From positions 26,163-90,162 of the forward strand of contig JAAYHQ010000039.1 in NCBI GenBank assembly GCA_012727425.1: a DNA stretch of 64,000 nt, given 5' to 3'. The position numbers and the translations under genes are program-made. Positions 1-8,881 of the stretch are shown here, piece after piece. The notes beneath the pieces are model-generated. The model ran no database searches, had not been told where the DNA came from, and saw nothing but the letters and a program-made list of their open reading frames with translations. The DNA comes from Bacillota bacterium. Lineage in GTDB: Bacteria; Bacillota; UBA4882; UBA10575. Every line of letters begins with the position of its first letter. Position 1 is the first letter of the stretch.

Positions 1-59
1 TTCATAATATAACAATAAACAGGAAGGAAAAAGGGATTTAACAAAGATGCAACTTTTTG

Positions 60-234
60 TTTCCGCCGGACGATCCGGGCGACGAAATTTGCGTACCGGG
101 CATTGATTTTCAGCCGATGAAAGACACAACGACCCGGGTTGGCGCGAGGGCTCGAAACCCGGATCGTCTAGGTGGAGTTGGGTTTGGTACTGTTGTTCCA
201 TAATGAGGGTCTTTCTTCCCGGGACGGAGGGAGT
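60..234. other. Non-coding stretch with hairpins, function unknown
   Basis: No convincing gene is visible in the first 234 bases. There is a small hairpin (CCGGA at 66-70 with TCCGG at 74-78). A larger one has 12-base arms at 129-140 and 156-167 with one mismatch. The strings CGATCCGGG (72-80 region) and CCCGGATCG (158-166) are also complementary, so alternative pairings are possible. This could be the leader or tail of a transcript outside the window, or a structured RNA; I do not recognise a family. Confidence 0.3.
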
Positions 235-270
235 AAAAAAGGGGTCCGTAAGCCTGCGGCCCCTTTTTTA
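235..270. terminator. Rho-independent terminator of the phasin-like gene
   Basis: An A6-GGGG...CCCC-T6 hairpin with an inner CCG/CGG pairing overlaps the stop codon of the minus-strand gene that ends at 268. Both flanks carry A/T runs, so it could work in both directions. Confidence 0.75.
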
Positions 271-600
271 GTCAGTGGTTTCAGCGGTTTCGTCCCCTGC
301 CGGTGTACCGCTTAGGCGGGCTTCCAACTCTTTGACCCGCTCTTCAAGGGCGGTGTATTCTTCTTTCCTGATGTAGCCGAGGTTTTTCATAAAATCTTCC
401 ACAGTTTGTTGGATCGTCTCTTGTAACGCTTTTTTTTCCTGTTCCCCTTTTTCCATCAGCGTCGTGAGGATTTTTCTTCCTTCCGCCGCGGTGACTTCGC
501 CCCGTTCTTCCAAGTCGCGGAGGAACTTCTCCGCTTTTTCCCGGGTTAGCGAGAAGGTGCCCAACCCTAATACCAATGACTTCTCAAGAAGACTTTTCAT
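268..600 (-). CDS. Phasin-family (PhaF-like) small helical protein
   Basis: A 110-residue, highly charged protein predicted to be almost all helix, with heptad-like spacing typical of polyhydroxyalkanoate granule or phasin-superfamily proteins. The ATG at 600 is chosen over upstream starts because GGGAGG lies just before it. The N-terminus (MKSLLEKSLVLGLGTFSLT) and the central E/K-rich helix with a 'GEVTAAEGRKIL' turn match small proteins annotated in Firmicutes as polyhydroxyalkanoate synthesis regulators. No PHA synthase gene is visible nearby, so a real role in PHA metabolism is unsupported; a general coiled-coil role is as likely. It stands alone on its strand. Confidence 0.6.
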   Translation of the reverse strand: MKSLLEKSLVLGLGTFSLTREKAEKFLRDLEERGEVTAAEGRKILTTLMEKGEQEKKALQETIQQTVEDFMKNLGYIRKEEYTALEERVKELEARLSGTPAGDETAETTD

Positions 601-892
601 CGGATTCCTCCCTTCTTCCGCTATTATGAACATGATCGTCTTGAATTATCAGCACCCTTTGCGGTACCAACTGGTGAAAGCACTGTACCACCCAACTAGT
701 GGTTGGATTGGAATCAACGAAAGGAACGGCGGAGGAAAACCGCGAGGAACTGACCAAAGGGACCATTGAAGCAGTTTAGGGCGAGGCACCAGTTAAAGGA
801 ACCAAATGAAACCGGTAAAAGGAACCGCTGGGCAAAGGGCGAAATTAGAGAGAAAGGCGATTTATTTTACCGGTGGAAAGGAATGATTTCTG

Positions 893-1387
893 ATGCGGAA
901 GGCAATAATCATTATTTGTGGGTTCTTACTGCTGATCATTGGCGTGGGCGGGCTTTTCCTCCCGGTCTTCGTTTATTTTTGGGTACGGGAATGGACTTCT
1001 TTCCTTTTGACGTTGGGCTTTCCCTTTTTTCCCGTTTTTTATCTCCCTTTCACCCTTGGGCTTCTGGTGACGGGAGGAGGACTAATTGCCCGACGGCAGT
1101 GGGCCTGGTATGCGGTGCAGACTTTTTGGCTGTTTCTCCTCTGTGTCGGGGTGTTGGTGCTGGTCGGCTTTAATCTTCTGTCTGAGGTCATGAAACCGCT
1201 TCTTGGTGGGGGGATTCAGTGGCGCGGCGCAGGCAATCTTATGCTTGGCTTGTTGCTGATCTTTGTACCCGCTGGGGGCCTGGTCTTCTTTGGCTACGCT
1301 CGCCAATTATTCTTCACGGTGGCTAAGGAGGAGAGCCCGTGGGCAAGGTGGTCCGCGGGGGCGGAAGAACAGGACTACCAATGGTAA
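893..1387 (+). CDS. Hypothetical integral membrane protein
   Basis: A 164-residue protein with about four hydrophobic segments (roughly residues 3-28, 36-62, 72-96 and 112-137) and a short hydrophilic C-terminal tail rich in W, E and A. An AAAGGAATG ribosome-binding site precedes the ATG. I recognise no family. It lies just upstream of yhbY in the same direction and may be co-transcribed. The bases 601-892 upstream hold no supported gene. Confidence 0.55.
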   Translation: MRKAIIIICGFLLLIIGVGGLFLPVFVYFWVREWTSFLLTLGFPFFPVFYLPFTLGLLVTGGGLIARRQWAWYAVQTFWLFLLCVGVLVLVGFNLLSEVMKPLLGGGIQWRGAGNLMLGLLLIFVPAGGLVFFGYARQLFFTVAKEESPWARWSAGAEEQDYQW

Positions 1388-1444
1388 GGGCTATGGCACT
1401 TGGGGTATCATCTTGGTATCATCTTAAAGAAAAGGATGGGAAGC

Positions 1445-1741
1445 ATGAACATGTTAACAGGAAAACAGAAAGCTTTTTTGCGGGGTCTTTTGAACACCGA
1501 ACCCGCCATTTTTCAGGTGGGGAAGGAGGGGCTCACGGAAAATCTTCTCCAGCAATTGGATGACGCTTTGGAAGCGCGAGAGTTGATTAAGATTACAGTT
1601 CTCAATAATCAAAAGGAGGCCCCGGAAGTGCTGGCCCGGACGATCGCCAGCCGGACCGGGGCGGAGGTGGTTCAGGTCATCGGGCATAAAATTGGGTTGT
1701 ACCGGCGCGCCCGAAAGCCGCGGCTTGTTTTACCCGAATAA
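1445..1741 (+). CDS. yhbY: YhbY-family RNA-binding protein (CRS1-YhbY/CRM domain)
   Basis: A 98-residue single CRM domain, the usual size for bacterial YhbY. It starts MNMLTGKQKAFLRG and carries the family pattern GKEGLTENLLQQLDDALEARELIK followed near the C-terminus by GHKIGLYRR, close to the GxxxxLYR signature. Family members associate with pre-50S ribosomal particles. The ATG at 1445 follows an AAAGGATGGG ribosome-binding site; ATG 1451 is possible. The gene converges on typA. Confidence 0.88.
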   Translation: MNMLTGKQKAFLRGLLNTEPAIFQVGKEGLTENLLQQLDDALEARELIKITVLNNQKEAPEVLARTIASRTGAEVVQVIGHKIGLYRRARKPRLVLPE

Positions 1742-1767
1742 GGATTCTTAGGCCAGGCCGCGATTGG

Positions 1768-3606
1768 TCAGTTTTGGCTGCGTTTGCGTAACCGGGCGCG
1801 GGTTGTGCGGTCGAGGATTTTTTTGCGCATCCGGAGCGCCTTTGGTGTGACTTCCACCAGTTCATCCTCGGCAATAAATTCCATCGCCTGTTCCAAAGTA
1901 AAACGAAGGGGCGGAATCAGGCGGATCGCTTCCTCGGCGGTACTGGAACGGATGTTGGTCAGGTGTTTCTTCTTGCAGACATTGATATCGAGATCTTCCT
2001 CCTTCTGATGGATCCCGACGATCATTCCAGCATAGACTTGCTCGCCGGGTCCGACGAAGAGCACGCCACGGTCTTCTGCGCTGTGCAGGCCGTAAGCGGT
2101 GGTTTCGCCGTCTTCAAAGGCGACCAGTGACCCTTGGTGGCGTTGGATAATCCCCTCTTTCCAGGGACCGAAGGAATCAAAGAGGTGGTGCATCACCCCT
2201 TCGCCCTTTGTGTCGGCTAAAAACTGGGAACGAAAACCGATTAAACCGCGAGCGGGGATTAAATACTCCAAACTCAAATTGGAACCAGCGGGTTTCATGT
2301 TCACCAGTTCAGCACGGCGTGCGCCCAGCTTTTCAATGACCGGACCCGCGGCAGCCTCCGGAACCAGGAGAAAAAGGCGCTCATAGGGCTCCAGCAGTTG
2401 GCCGTCGACGGTTTTGGTAATGGGTTCCGGTTTGGAGATCTGAAGCTCATACCCTTCACGCCGCATGGTCTCAATCAAAATGGCGAGATGGAGTTCGCCC
2501 CGGCCCGAGACCTGAAAGGCATCGGGGGAACCGGTGGTGGCCACTTTTAGACCGACGTTGGTCTGGGCTTCCTTCCATAACCGGTCCCGTAAGTGGCGGG
2601 AGGTTAGGTATTTGCCTTCCCGTCCGGCAAAGGGACTGTCATTCACCATAAACGTCATTGTGAGGGTCGGTTCATCAATCGTCAGTAGTGGTAAAGGGTG
2701 GGGCTGGTCAAAATGGCTGATTGTTTCGCCGATTTGAACTTCACTTATACCGGCCAGGGCGACGATCTCCCCGGCTGCCGCTGTCTCGACCGGGGAACGT
2801 TTGAGTCCTTCGTAAACCCAGAGCGAGCCTACTTTTCCCGGCCGTGTGGTCCCGCCGGGCGCGCAGATGGTGATCGGTTCGCCACTCCGGATGGTTCCGT
2901 TGGCGATCCGTCCGATCGCAATTTTTCCGACGTAATCATCATAATCCAAGCTGACGATCTGAAGCTGAAGGGGTTGCGTCGGGTCACCGCCCGGGGCCGG
3001 GATCTCTTTCTTGATCATCTCCAGCAGCGGCTGCATGTTGACTCCCGGGGTCTGCGGATCGGTGGTGGCGTAGCCTTGACGCGCCGAGGTGTAAACCACC
3101 GGAAAGTCCAGTTGCCAACTGGCGGCGTCCAATTCAACAAAGAGATCAAAGATATCATTTAATACTTCATCCGGCCGGGCTCCTGGCCGGTCCAGTTTGT
3201 TGATGACCACAATGATCCGTAAATTGGCGGCAAGGGCTTTTCTGAGCACAAACTTGGTTTGGGCCATCGGGCCTTCAAAGGCGTCCACCAGTAGCAAAGC
3301 GCCATCTACCATCTTCAAAACGCGCTCCACTTCACCGCCGAAGTCGGCATGTCCGGGGGTATCCACAATATTAATCTTCAGATCACCGTAGCGGATGGCG
3401 GTGTTTTTGGCCAGAATCGTGATGCCCCGTTCCCGCTCGAGTTCATTACTGTCGAGGACCCGGTCGATCATCTGTTCATGGGTGCGGAAAACCCCGGTTT
3501 GTTGCAGGAGGGCGTCCACCAAAGTGGTCTTCCCGTGATCGACGTGGGCGATGATGGCAATGTTTCTCAATTCTTTTCTGTGCTTCTCGTTCAAAGCTGG
3601 TCCCAC
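1768..3606 (-). CDS. typA: Translational GTPase TypA/BipA
   Basis: A ribosome-binding GTPase of the EF-G family, full length at about 610 residues, linked to ribosome assembly and stress or cold adaptation. Visible motifs are the P-loop AHVDHGKTTL, RERGITI in switch I, DTPGHADFGGEV (G3) and NKLDRPGA (G4). The beta-barrel, domain III and the TypA-specific C-terminal domain follow. The nominal start is GTG at 3606, but AAAGGTG overlaps it. TTG at 3594, eight bases after AAGGTGG and giving a terminus like other TypA proteins, is more likely. It converges on yhbY. Confidence 0.97.
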   Translation of the reverse strand: MGPALNEKHRKELRNIAIIAHVDHGKTTLVDALLQQTGVFRTHEQMIDRVLDSNELERERGITILAKNTAIRYGDLKINIVDTPGHADFGGEVERVLKMVDGALLLVDAFEGPMAQTKFVLRKALAANLRIIVVINKLDRPGARPDEVLNDIFDLFVELDAASWQLDFPVVYTSARQGYATTDPQTPGVNMQPLLEMIKKEIPAPGGDPTQPLQLQIVSLDYDDYVGKIAIGRIANGTIRSGEPITICAPGGTTRPGKVGSLWVYEGLKRSPVETAAAGEIVALAGISEVQIGETISHFDQPHPLPLLTIDEPTLTMTFMVNDSPFAGREGKYLTSRHLRDRLWKEAQTNVGLKVATTGSPDAFQVSGRGELHLAILIETMRREGYELQISKPEPITKTVDGQLLEPYERLFLLVPEAAAGPVIEKLGARRAELVNMKPAGSNLSLEYLIPARGLIGFRSQFLADTKGEGVMHHLFDSFGPWKEGIIQRHQGSLVAFEDGETTAYGLHSAEDRGVLFVGPGEQVYAGMIVGIHQKEEDLDINVCKKKHLTNIRSSTAEEAIRLIPPLRFTLEQAMEFIAEDELVEVTPKALRMRKKILDRTTRARLRKRSQN

Positions 3607-3642
3607 CTTTTAATGCGGAAGTGTTTAGAAATTACGTTTACC

Positions 3643-3671
3643 ATTAAAGCACGATTTAGCCTGAAAAACAA
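3643..3671 (-). promoter_or_regulatory. Possible promoter of typA
   Basis: Read on the minus strand, TTGTTT and TTTAAT are separated by 17 bases, about 40 bases before the start of typA. Both boxes are imperfect, so this is tentative. Confidence 0.35.
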
Positions 3672-3775
3672 TGGGCGGGGCCGGGTTTTGCGTTTAATTT
3701 AAACTGTTTCTTAACCTTCACCCGCCACCCATTTATTGTAGGCTATCCTAGATTACGGAATTTCCTAGATTTCTC

Positions 3776-3803
3776 TTGACAATTTAGAAACAAATGGTAC
3801 AAT
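3776..3803 (+). promoter_or_regulatory. Sigma-A promoter of the tandem-GGDEF gene
   Basis: TTGACA (3776-3781) and TACAAT (3798-3803) are separated by 16 bases, close to consensus. The predicted transcript starts near 3810 and leaves an untranslated leader of about 135 bases that holds no recognisable riboswitch. Confidence 0.75.
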
Positions 3804-3943
3804 ACATAATATGTAAACTAAGTGGAGCCATGCGGCGCTGATCCCGACGAAAGCCGGCGGTATAAGGGACAGCAAAATAAGCGTGAAAGTCGGGTGAAAA
3901 TTTAGGCGTATTTTTCCAGGTAAAGGGGACGGTACCCATTCTG

Positions 3944-4987
3944 TTGAAACCGGGGTTTTATCGCGATCCACAAACTGGTTTTTTAAACCTTTTTGGGTTG
4001 ATGAGGGCGGTCAAAGAAGAGCGCCTGGGTGAACAAGGCGCCATCGCCTTTCTGCAGTTCACCCCAGACCACGGTTTATCAGAAGAACAGGGGCGGCGGC
4101 TGATGGAGGCCCTTACTGCTTTATCACGGAGATTAAAGGCGGCGGGAGAGCGGCTCAAGCTCATCCCGGCCCGGCTTGCTGACGACCAGTTGGTGTTGCT
4201 CTATCCGGGGACGAGCCCGCAGCGGGCGCGGAGCTTGACCGAGCAACTACAGACTGCCTACGAGCGGCGGCGGGCCGCAGCCGGTGGTCCGGGGTCCGGT
4301 TTTCGCATCAAAGTTGCCGGATATGGGCCCGGCGAAAAAGAGTTGGCGGCCTTCTTGCATCTGGTTTTCCGTCATTTTCTCCCGGACCCGGAAAGCACCG
4401 AAACGGGCTTGGGTGCCGCGCAAATCCTCCTGGCTACTTTGGTGCCGTATCTTGCTGAAAGTTATTCCCTGTTTGACCAGGCACAAAGTTTAGCCCTGAG
4501 TGATGATGTCTCCGGTTTGCCCAACCACCGGGCAGCCCAGACCGTCCTGGGAGAAAAGATTAACCGCTCCCTGAAGGAACAGGCCCCCTTTAGTATCCTC
4601 TTTGTGGACGGGGACAACCTCCGGCAGTATAATAAAGTCAGCTACCAGAAGGGGAACTCAATGATCCGCAAGCTTGGGGAGATTCTGGCCAGTCAGTTGC
4701 GCCGGGGAGATTTTCTGGCCCGCTGGTTTTCCGGGGATGAATTTTTAATTGTCCTGCCCGGTGCCGACCGCCGGAAAGCCTTCCGCGTTGGTGAACGCTT
4801 ACGGCTGCTGGTGGAAGAGACCACCCGCGACTGGCTCTTTCCGATCACGATCTCGGTGGGGGTGGCCAGCTTCCCGGAGGACGGGCGGACGCTGGAAGAG
4901 CTGCTCCGCAAAGCCGAAGAAGCCAATGCGCTTGCCAAAAAGAGTGGTAAAAACCAGGTCTGTGAAGCCGGGGCGTGTTATGGTTAG
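3944..4987 (+). CDS. Tandem GGDEF protein, probable diguanylate cyclase
   Basis: A 347-residue soluble protein with two GGDEF-like domains. The first (about residues 8-165) opens with DPQTGFLNLFGL, the typical start of a GGDEF domain, but has no signature loop and looks degenerate. The second (about 185-340) has DDVSGLPNHRAA, VDGDNLRQYN and an SGDEF catalytic loop; an RRGD just before it resembles the inhibitory RxxD site. SGDEF loops are often active, so c-di-GMP synthesis is likely, with the first domain perhaps sensory. The start is TTG at 3944 with a poor ribosome-binding site, so it is uncertain. An HD-GYP gene at 57 kb could provide the opposing activity. Confidence 0.85.
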   Translation: MKPGFYRDPQTGFLNLFGLMRAVKEERLGEQGAIAFLQFTPDHGLSEEQGRRLMEALTALSRRLKAAGERLKLIPARLADDQLVLLYPGTSPQRARSLTEQLQTAYERRRAAAGGPGSGFRIKVAGYGPGEKELAAFLHLVFRHFLPDPESTETGLGAAQILLATLVPYLAESYSLFDQAQSLALSDDVSGLPNHRAAQTVLGEKINRSLKEQAPFSILFVDGDNLRQYNKVSYQKGNSMIRKLGEILASQLRRGDFLARWFSGDEFLIVLPGADRRKAFRVGERLRLLVEETTRDWLFPITISVGVASFPEDGRTLEELLRKAEEANALAKKSGKNQVCEAGACYG

Positions 4988-5066
4988 GGCCCCGGGGTGG
5001 TTAGCTATAATAAAACAGTGTTAAAAGAATGATCCAGAAATTTGGCAATGATGGAAATTCCCGCAA

Positions 5067-5095
5067 TTGACAAAGGGACGACCGCGTGATAAGAT
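5067..5095 (+). promoter_or_regulatory. Sigma-A promoter of the tyrS T-box transcript
   Basis: TTGACA (5067-5072) and TAAGAT (5090-5095) have a 17-base spacer. Transcription would start near 5102, at the 5' edge of the T-box leader. Confidence 0.75.
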
Positions 5096-5101
5096 AAGGC
5101 A

Positions 5102-5358
5102 AAAATCTATAGTGAACTCGAGGATCGGGTGAAGTAGGGAATGGTTTTGGCGGGAGAGAGCCGGTGGGTGGTGCAAACCGGTGCGGGCCGTTTCCGAAGT
5201 TACCCCCGGGAGAGCGAAAACCTGAAGCTGCCGTGGGCAGGAGTAGGGTTTTCCGGCGTCAGCCGTTAACGAAAGAGTGGCCATTCCCTGGCAGGAATGG
5301 CAATTAGGGTGGTACCGCGAGCAACCTCTCGTCCCTTCCGGGACGGGAGTTTTTATTT
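5102..5358 (+). promoter_or_regulatory. T-box leader (tyrosine) controlling tyrS
   Basis: A classic T-box riboswitch that senses uncharged tRNA-Tyr. The distal stem I loop region is at about 5155-5185. The specifier is TAC at 5201-5203 in the context GAAGTTACCCC. The 14-base T-box AGGGTGGTACCGCG is at 5306-5319; its TGGT would pair with tRNA 3' ACCA, matching a tRNA-Tyr with discriminator A. The terminator is CTCTCGTCCC (5326-5335) with GGGACGGGAG (5340-5349) and a T run. The tyrosine specifier agrees with the downstream gene. Confidence 0.95.
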
Positions 5359-5380
5359 TTACGGGAGGTAGTAAGGATTG

Positions 5381-6610
5381 ATGAACGCGTTGGACATTTT
5401 GAAGGAAAGAGGATTTTTTAAACAAGTCACCCATGAAGAAGAGCTCCGTCAAACCTTGGCGACGACGGAAGTCACCGGCTATGTGGGCTTTGATCCGACG
5501 GCCGACAGTCTCCATGTGGGCCATTTAATGGGGATCATGGGTCTGGCTCACCTCCAAAGGGCGGGCCACCGGCCGATCGCGTTGGTTGGGGGCGGTACGG
5601 TTATGATTGGCGATCCGAGCGGCCGGACGGAACTGCGGCAGATGCTCTCCGTCGAGGTGATCAACCGGAACGCGGAGCGGATCAAAAAACAACTCAGTCA
5701 GTATCTGGATTTCGAGAGTGGCCGTGCCTTGCTGGTCAATAACGCCGAATGGATTCTGCCCTTAAACTATATTGAGTTTCTGCGGGAGATTGGGTCCCAG
5801 TTTTCGGTGAACCGGATGCTGACCGCCGAATGTTTCCGGGCTCGGTTGGAGCGGGGGCTTTCATTTATTGAGTTCAATTACATGTTGTTGCAAGCCTACG
5901 ATTTTTTGGTACTGCACCGGAAATACGGCTGTACTTTACAGATGGGCGGCGATGACCAATGGTCTAATATTCTGGCCGGTACCGACCTGATCCGGCGCTT
6001 GGAAGGAAAAGAGGCGTACGGTTTGACCTGGCCCTTGCTGACAACGGCCAGCGGCAAGAAGATGGGCAAGACCGAAGCCGGAGCAGTCTGGCTTGACCCA
6101 GCGAAGACCACCCCCTTTGATTTTTACCAATACTGGCGTAACACCCACGATGATGACGTGGAGCGCTTTTTAGCCTGCTTTACATTCCTGCCCATGGATG
6201 AGGTGCGCCGGCTCGGTGCCTTACGCGACCAGGAGATCAACGAAGCCAAAAAAATTTTAGCCTTTGAAGTAACCAAGTTGGCCCACGGGGAGGAAGCGGC
6301 CAAAAAGGCGCAGGAAACGGCCGAGCGTTTGTTTGAAGAAGGCGCCCGTGGTGGCGGTGCGGCTGTACCGGTCACCAGGGTGCCGGGGGACGCCTACCCC
6401 GAGGGAATTCCCCTTCTCGACCTTCTCGTCTTGACCGGGCTGGTTGCTTCCAAAAAAGAAGGTCGGCGTCTGATCGACCAAGGGGGGTTGCGACTCGACC
6501 AGAAACCCGTCACCGAAGTGGGTGTGGTGATTCAACCCCAAGACTACCAGGAAGCCGGGCTGCTGTTGCAGAAGGGGAAGAAAGTCTTCCATAAAGTGGA
6601 GTTTAATTAG
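5381..6610 (+). CDS. tyrS: Tyrosyl-tRNA synthetase
   Basis: Charges tRNA-Tyr in the cytoplasm. It is full length at 409 residues. It has [16 protein letters not shown] with the HIGH-like motif, the tyrosine pocket and [11 protein letters not shown] region, and KMGKT as the KMSKS-type loop. A C-terminal S4-like RNA-binding domain begins around residue 340 ([17 protein letters not shown]). ATG 5381 is preferred over TTG 5378; GGGAGG and AAGGA lie upstream. The tyrosine T-box directly upstream supports both identity and regulation. Confidence 0.98.
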   Translation: MNALDILKERGFFKQVTHEEELRQTLATTEVTGYVGFDPTADSLHVGHLMGIMGLAHLQRAGHRPIALVGGGTVMIGDPSGRTELRQMLSVEVINRNAERIKKQLSQYLDFESGRALLVNNAEWILPLNYIEFLREIGSQFSVNRMLTAECFRARLERGLSFIEFNYMLLQAYDFLVLHRKYGCTLQMGGDDQWSNILAGTDLIRRLEGKEAYGLTWPLLTTASGKKMGKTEAGAVWLDPAKTTPFDFYQYWRNTHDDDVERFLACFTFLPMDEVRRLGALRDQEINEAKKILAFEVTKLAHGEEAAKKAQETAERLFEEGARGGGAAVPVTRVPGDAYPEGIPLLDLLVLTGLVASKKEGRRLIDQGGLRLDQKPVTEVGVVIQPQDYQEAGLLLQKGKKVFHKVEFN

Positions 6611-6636
6611 GGACCGAAAGGTCCCTGTTTTTTTTG
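6610..6636 (+). terminator. Terminator after tyrS
   Basis: GGGACC-gaaa-GGTCCC followed by a T run starts immediately at the tyrS stop codon: a compact, stable tetraloop terminator. Confidence 0.9.
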
Positions 6637-6697
6637 ATGAACAAAAGGATGTTCCGTTAGAATGTGGAATAGAAAAAGGGAAGGAGGGATCACTCTT

Positions 6698-8809
6698 ATG
6701 AGCAAAACCCGGGGTGTTTTCTTTTTTTGTTTATCACTACTCTTACTCGTGCTTTCCCCCCTTACGGCGCAAGCCAACAGTGATCTGCTGAATTATCTGC
6801 CGCTGGGTGCGAATATTATCCAGTGTTTCGCCCTGGCCGAGTTTGACGCGGACTCGGATGGCGAGTACCTGGTGCTTTATACACTCAAGGACAATTACGC
6901 CTTAACGCTCCTTGATTTGATTGACGGTCGTTACCAAGAGGTTTACTATGTGAACCTTGGGAAAGGGAACAGTAAAACCGGTGGCAAGATGAAGTTCGGC
7001 GCTACCGGTTACTCCTACCGCATCCTTCACCTTGATGACCTGGATGGCGACGGGATCCTGGAATTCTGGACCGTCTTTCACCCGGAAGGATCTTCCTATG
7101 CGGAGTTGACGATGCACAAGTACAAAAACAACTGTTATATTGCGGTGTTTACCGCCCGGGCCCAGTATGATCTCCAGTTTATGGACTATGAGGGCCAGTT
7201 TGTTGTGCATGAGGTGAATTATCTTGACGGCAACCCCAACAGTGAGCTGTTGACGGTGACCAGCCGGGTGTGGGATCTCCGGGATTACCAGTTAAAAGGC
7301 GGAACCGAGGGTTATCAGATGACGCGGGAGGACTACCGGCATTTTTCCCGTTCCCGGCAGCGCCCGGTCCTGTTTGGACCGGAAGCCAAAAAAGAGCGGA
7401 CCGTCTTGTGCTGGGGTAATGCCCTCAACAAACTGGCGGAGATCCCCTCCGGAGTGCGGGCGATCCTTCCTTTACTTCCCGGGAACGCCAACCTGCTCGA
7501 GTGGGAGATGGATCAGGCCCTGGACGATGATATCGATGAAGAATATGTCTTTACATACCTGGTTCCTTCGCCGGCCAGCCCCAGTAAGATCTTGATCCAA
7601 GCTGCCATGGCCGATTGGGATTTTGAACAATGCCGTTACCGCTTGGTGCCGCTATCATTTCAGGCTTACGGCCGGGCGCGGGACCAGGAGGGTTACCTAT
7701 ATAAATCAGTCTATATTTTACCCGGGACCGGCCTGAACCATCTGGCGTTTTTAGGGAACGGCCTTGAACTGCCTTCTTTAAAACTGACCATCCTCAACAA
7801 TAACGGCCTTTTTCTGGAAGAGGCGGCCGTCTTTAACGCCAACTGGCATCTACAGCTGGTGGAGAAATACGAGAACCGGAGCCTCAGTTATCAGGTGATC
7901 ACCGCCGATCTGGATAAAGGGACCGGGTTGCTGAAAACCAGGGTCTATGAGGCTCACCCGGAAGGGGCCTATCATGAGTTCGGTACTTTTGTGCTCTGTG
8001 GAGAAGATGTCCTGACGACCAGGGGTTATAAGGAACGTTATTACCACATTGAGGAGCCGGTTTGGAAGGCCGGCGGTTATGAATATCTGCTCTTTCGGAC
8101 CTTTCATGAGCAGATTAATCCTTTTGTCAGCCGTTTACCCGAGGCCAATTATTCCGGACCACTGACCGATTATATCTTTAAATACCTGACGCCTTTCCGG
8201 ATCCACCATTGGGTGGTACGGGATTTGGACCGGGACGGCAAGGAAGAGGCTTTGCTGTTGATGCGGACCGACGATGACCTCTGGGGGTGGCCCGAATACC
8301 GGGTTGGCCTTTTGCGGCAGGAGAACGGTTGGTTACAACTGCAGGAACTTGGTCCGGTCTTTGCCAACCTGGGGGAAGGGGAACCGGCCAGTGGGGTTTA
8401 TCTTGCCGATCTTGTGGGGGACCGGGAGTTGGAGATCATCTTTCTCCACAGGGAATATGACTTGCGCACCAGAAGCCGGAAGTTACGACTGGAGATCTAT
8501 GCCAAACAGGGCCCCGCGTGGAAACGGGCCCATGAGATTGACTTGGTCTATGACGACCTGCGGCTGTGTGCGATCGATGGTGAACTTTGGCTCTATGGAT
8601 TTGTGCGGGAAGGACAGAATAATGAGGCAGGAATCGTTTATGGTTTCGAGTGGCGGAACGGACGCTTTAATTACCGCCAAAGAAGTAACGTTTCCCGGTT
8701 CAGTGTCTTCTTGGAAGGTCTTTCCACATTGCGGACCGACTTCTTACGCCCCGAATACATGGTCTTTCCCCGCGGAGCGGAGCAGCCGGCGGCAACGGAT
8801 CATCCGTAA
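6698..8809 (+). CDS. Exported FG-GAP/VCBS-like repeat protein, function unknown
   Basis: A 703-residue secreted or surface protein. The N-terminus is a clear signal peptide (MSKTRGVFFFCLSLLLL...LTAQA, cleavage near residue 27). The rest carries repeated Asp-rich turns such as FDADSDGEYLVLY, DLDGDGILEFW and DLDRDGKEEALLL, typical of FG-GAP/VCBS beta-propeller blades that bind calcium. No catalytic motif is seen. The ATG at 6698 is chosen for the signal peptide and the GGAAGGAGGG ribosome-binding site. It is flanked by the tyrS terminator and an unrelated membrane gene. A role in the cell envelope is inference. Confidence 0.7.
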   Translation: MSKTRGVFFFCLSLLLLVLSPLTAQANSDLLNYLPLGANIIQCFALAEFDADSDGEYLVLYTLKDNYALTLLDLIDGRYQEVYYVNLGKGNSKTGGKMKFGATGYSYRILHLDDLDGDGILEFWTVFHPEGSSYAELTMHKYKNNCYIAVFTARAQYDLQFMDYEGQFVVHEVNYLDGNPNSELLTVTSRVWDLRDYQLKGGTEGYQMTREDYRHFSRSRQRPVLFGPEAKKERTVLCWGNALNKLAEIPSGVRAILPLLPGNANLLEWEMDQALDDDIDEEYVFTYLVPSPASPSKILIQAAMADWDFEQCRYRLVPLSFQAYGRARDQEGYLYKSVYILPGTGLNHLAFLGNGLELPSLKLTILNNNGLFLEEAAVFNANWHLQLVEKYENRSLSYQVITADLDKGTGLLKTRVYEAHPEGAYHEFGTFVLCGEDVLTTRGYKERYYHIEEPVWKAGGYEYLLFRTFHEQINPFVSRLPEANYSGPLTDYIFKYLTPFRIHHWVVRDLDRDGKEEALLLMRTDDDLWGWPEYRVGLLRQENGWLQLQELGPVFANLGEGEPASGVYLADLVGDRELEIIFLHREYDLRTRSRKLRLEIYAKQGPAWKRAHEIDLVYDDLRLCAIDGELWLYGFVREGQNNEAGIVYGFEWRNGRFNYRQRSNVSRFSVFLEGLSTLRTDFLRPEYMVFPRGAEQPAATDHP

Positions 8810-8881
8810 CCAACGGTGATGCAGGAAAGAAGGTTCTGGTGACCGGAAAACTGAAACGGCGGAACCAAAGGAGGGAGGCCC

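Noticed and set aside
766..1173. 135-codon + strand frame overlapping the membrane protein at 893
   Set aside because: Frame-shifted over a better gene with a good ribosome-binding site and TM pattern; its own sequence is low in structure.
3820..3880. c-di-GMP-I (GEMM) riboswitch before the GGDEF gene
   Set aside because: GACGAAAGCCGGCGG recalls the GACGCAAAGCC element, but the upstream GGCAAACC element and the receptor loop are missing and the spacing is wrong.
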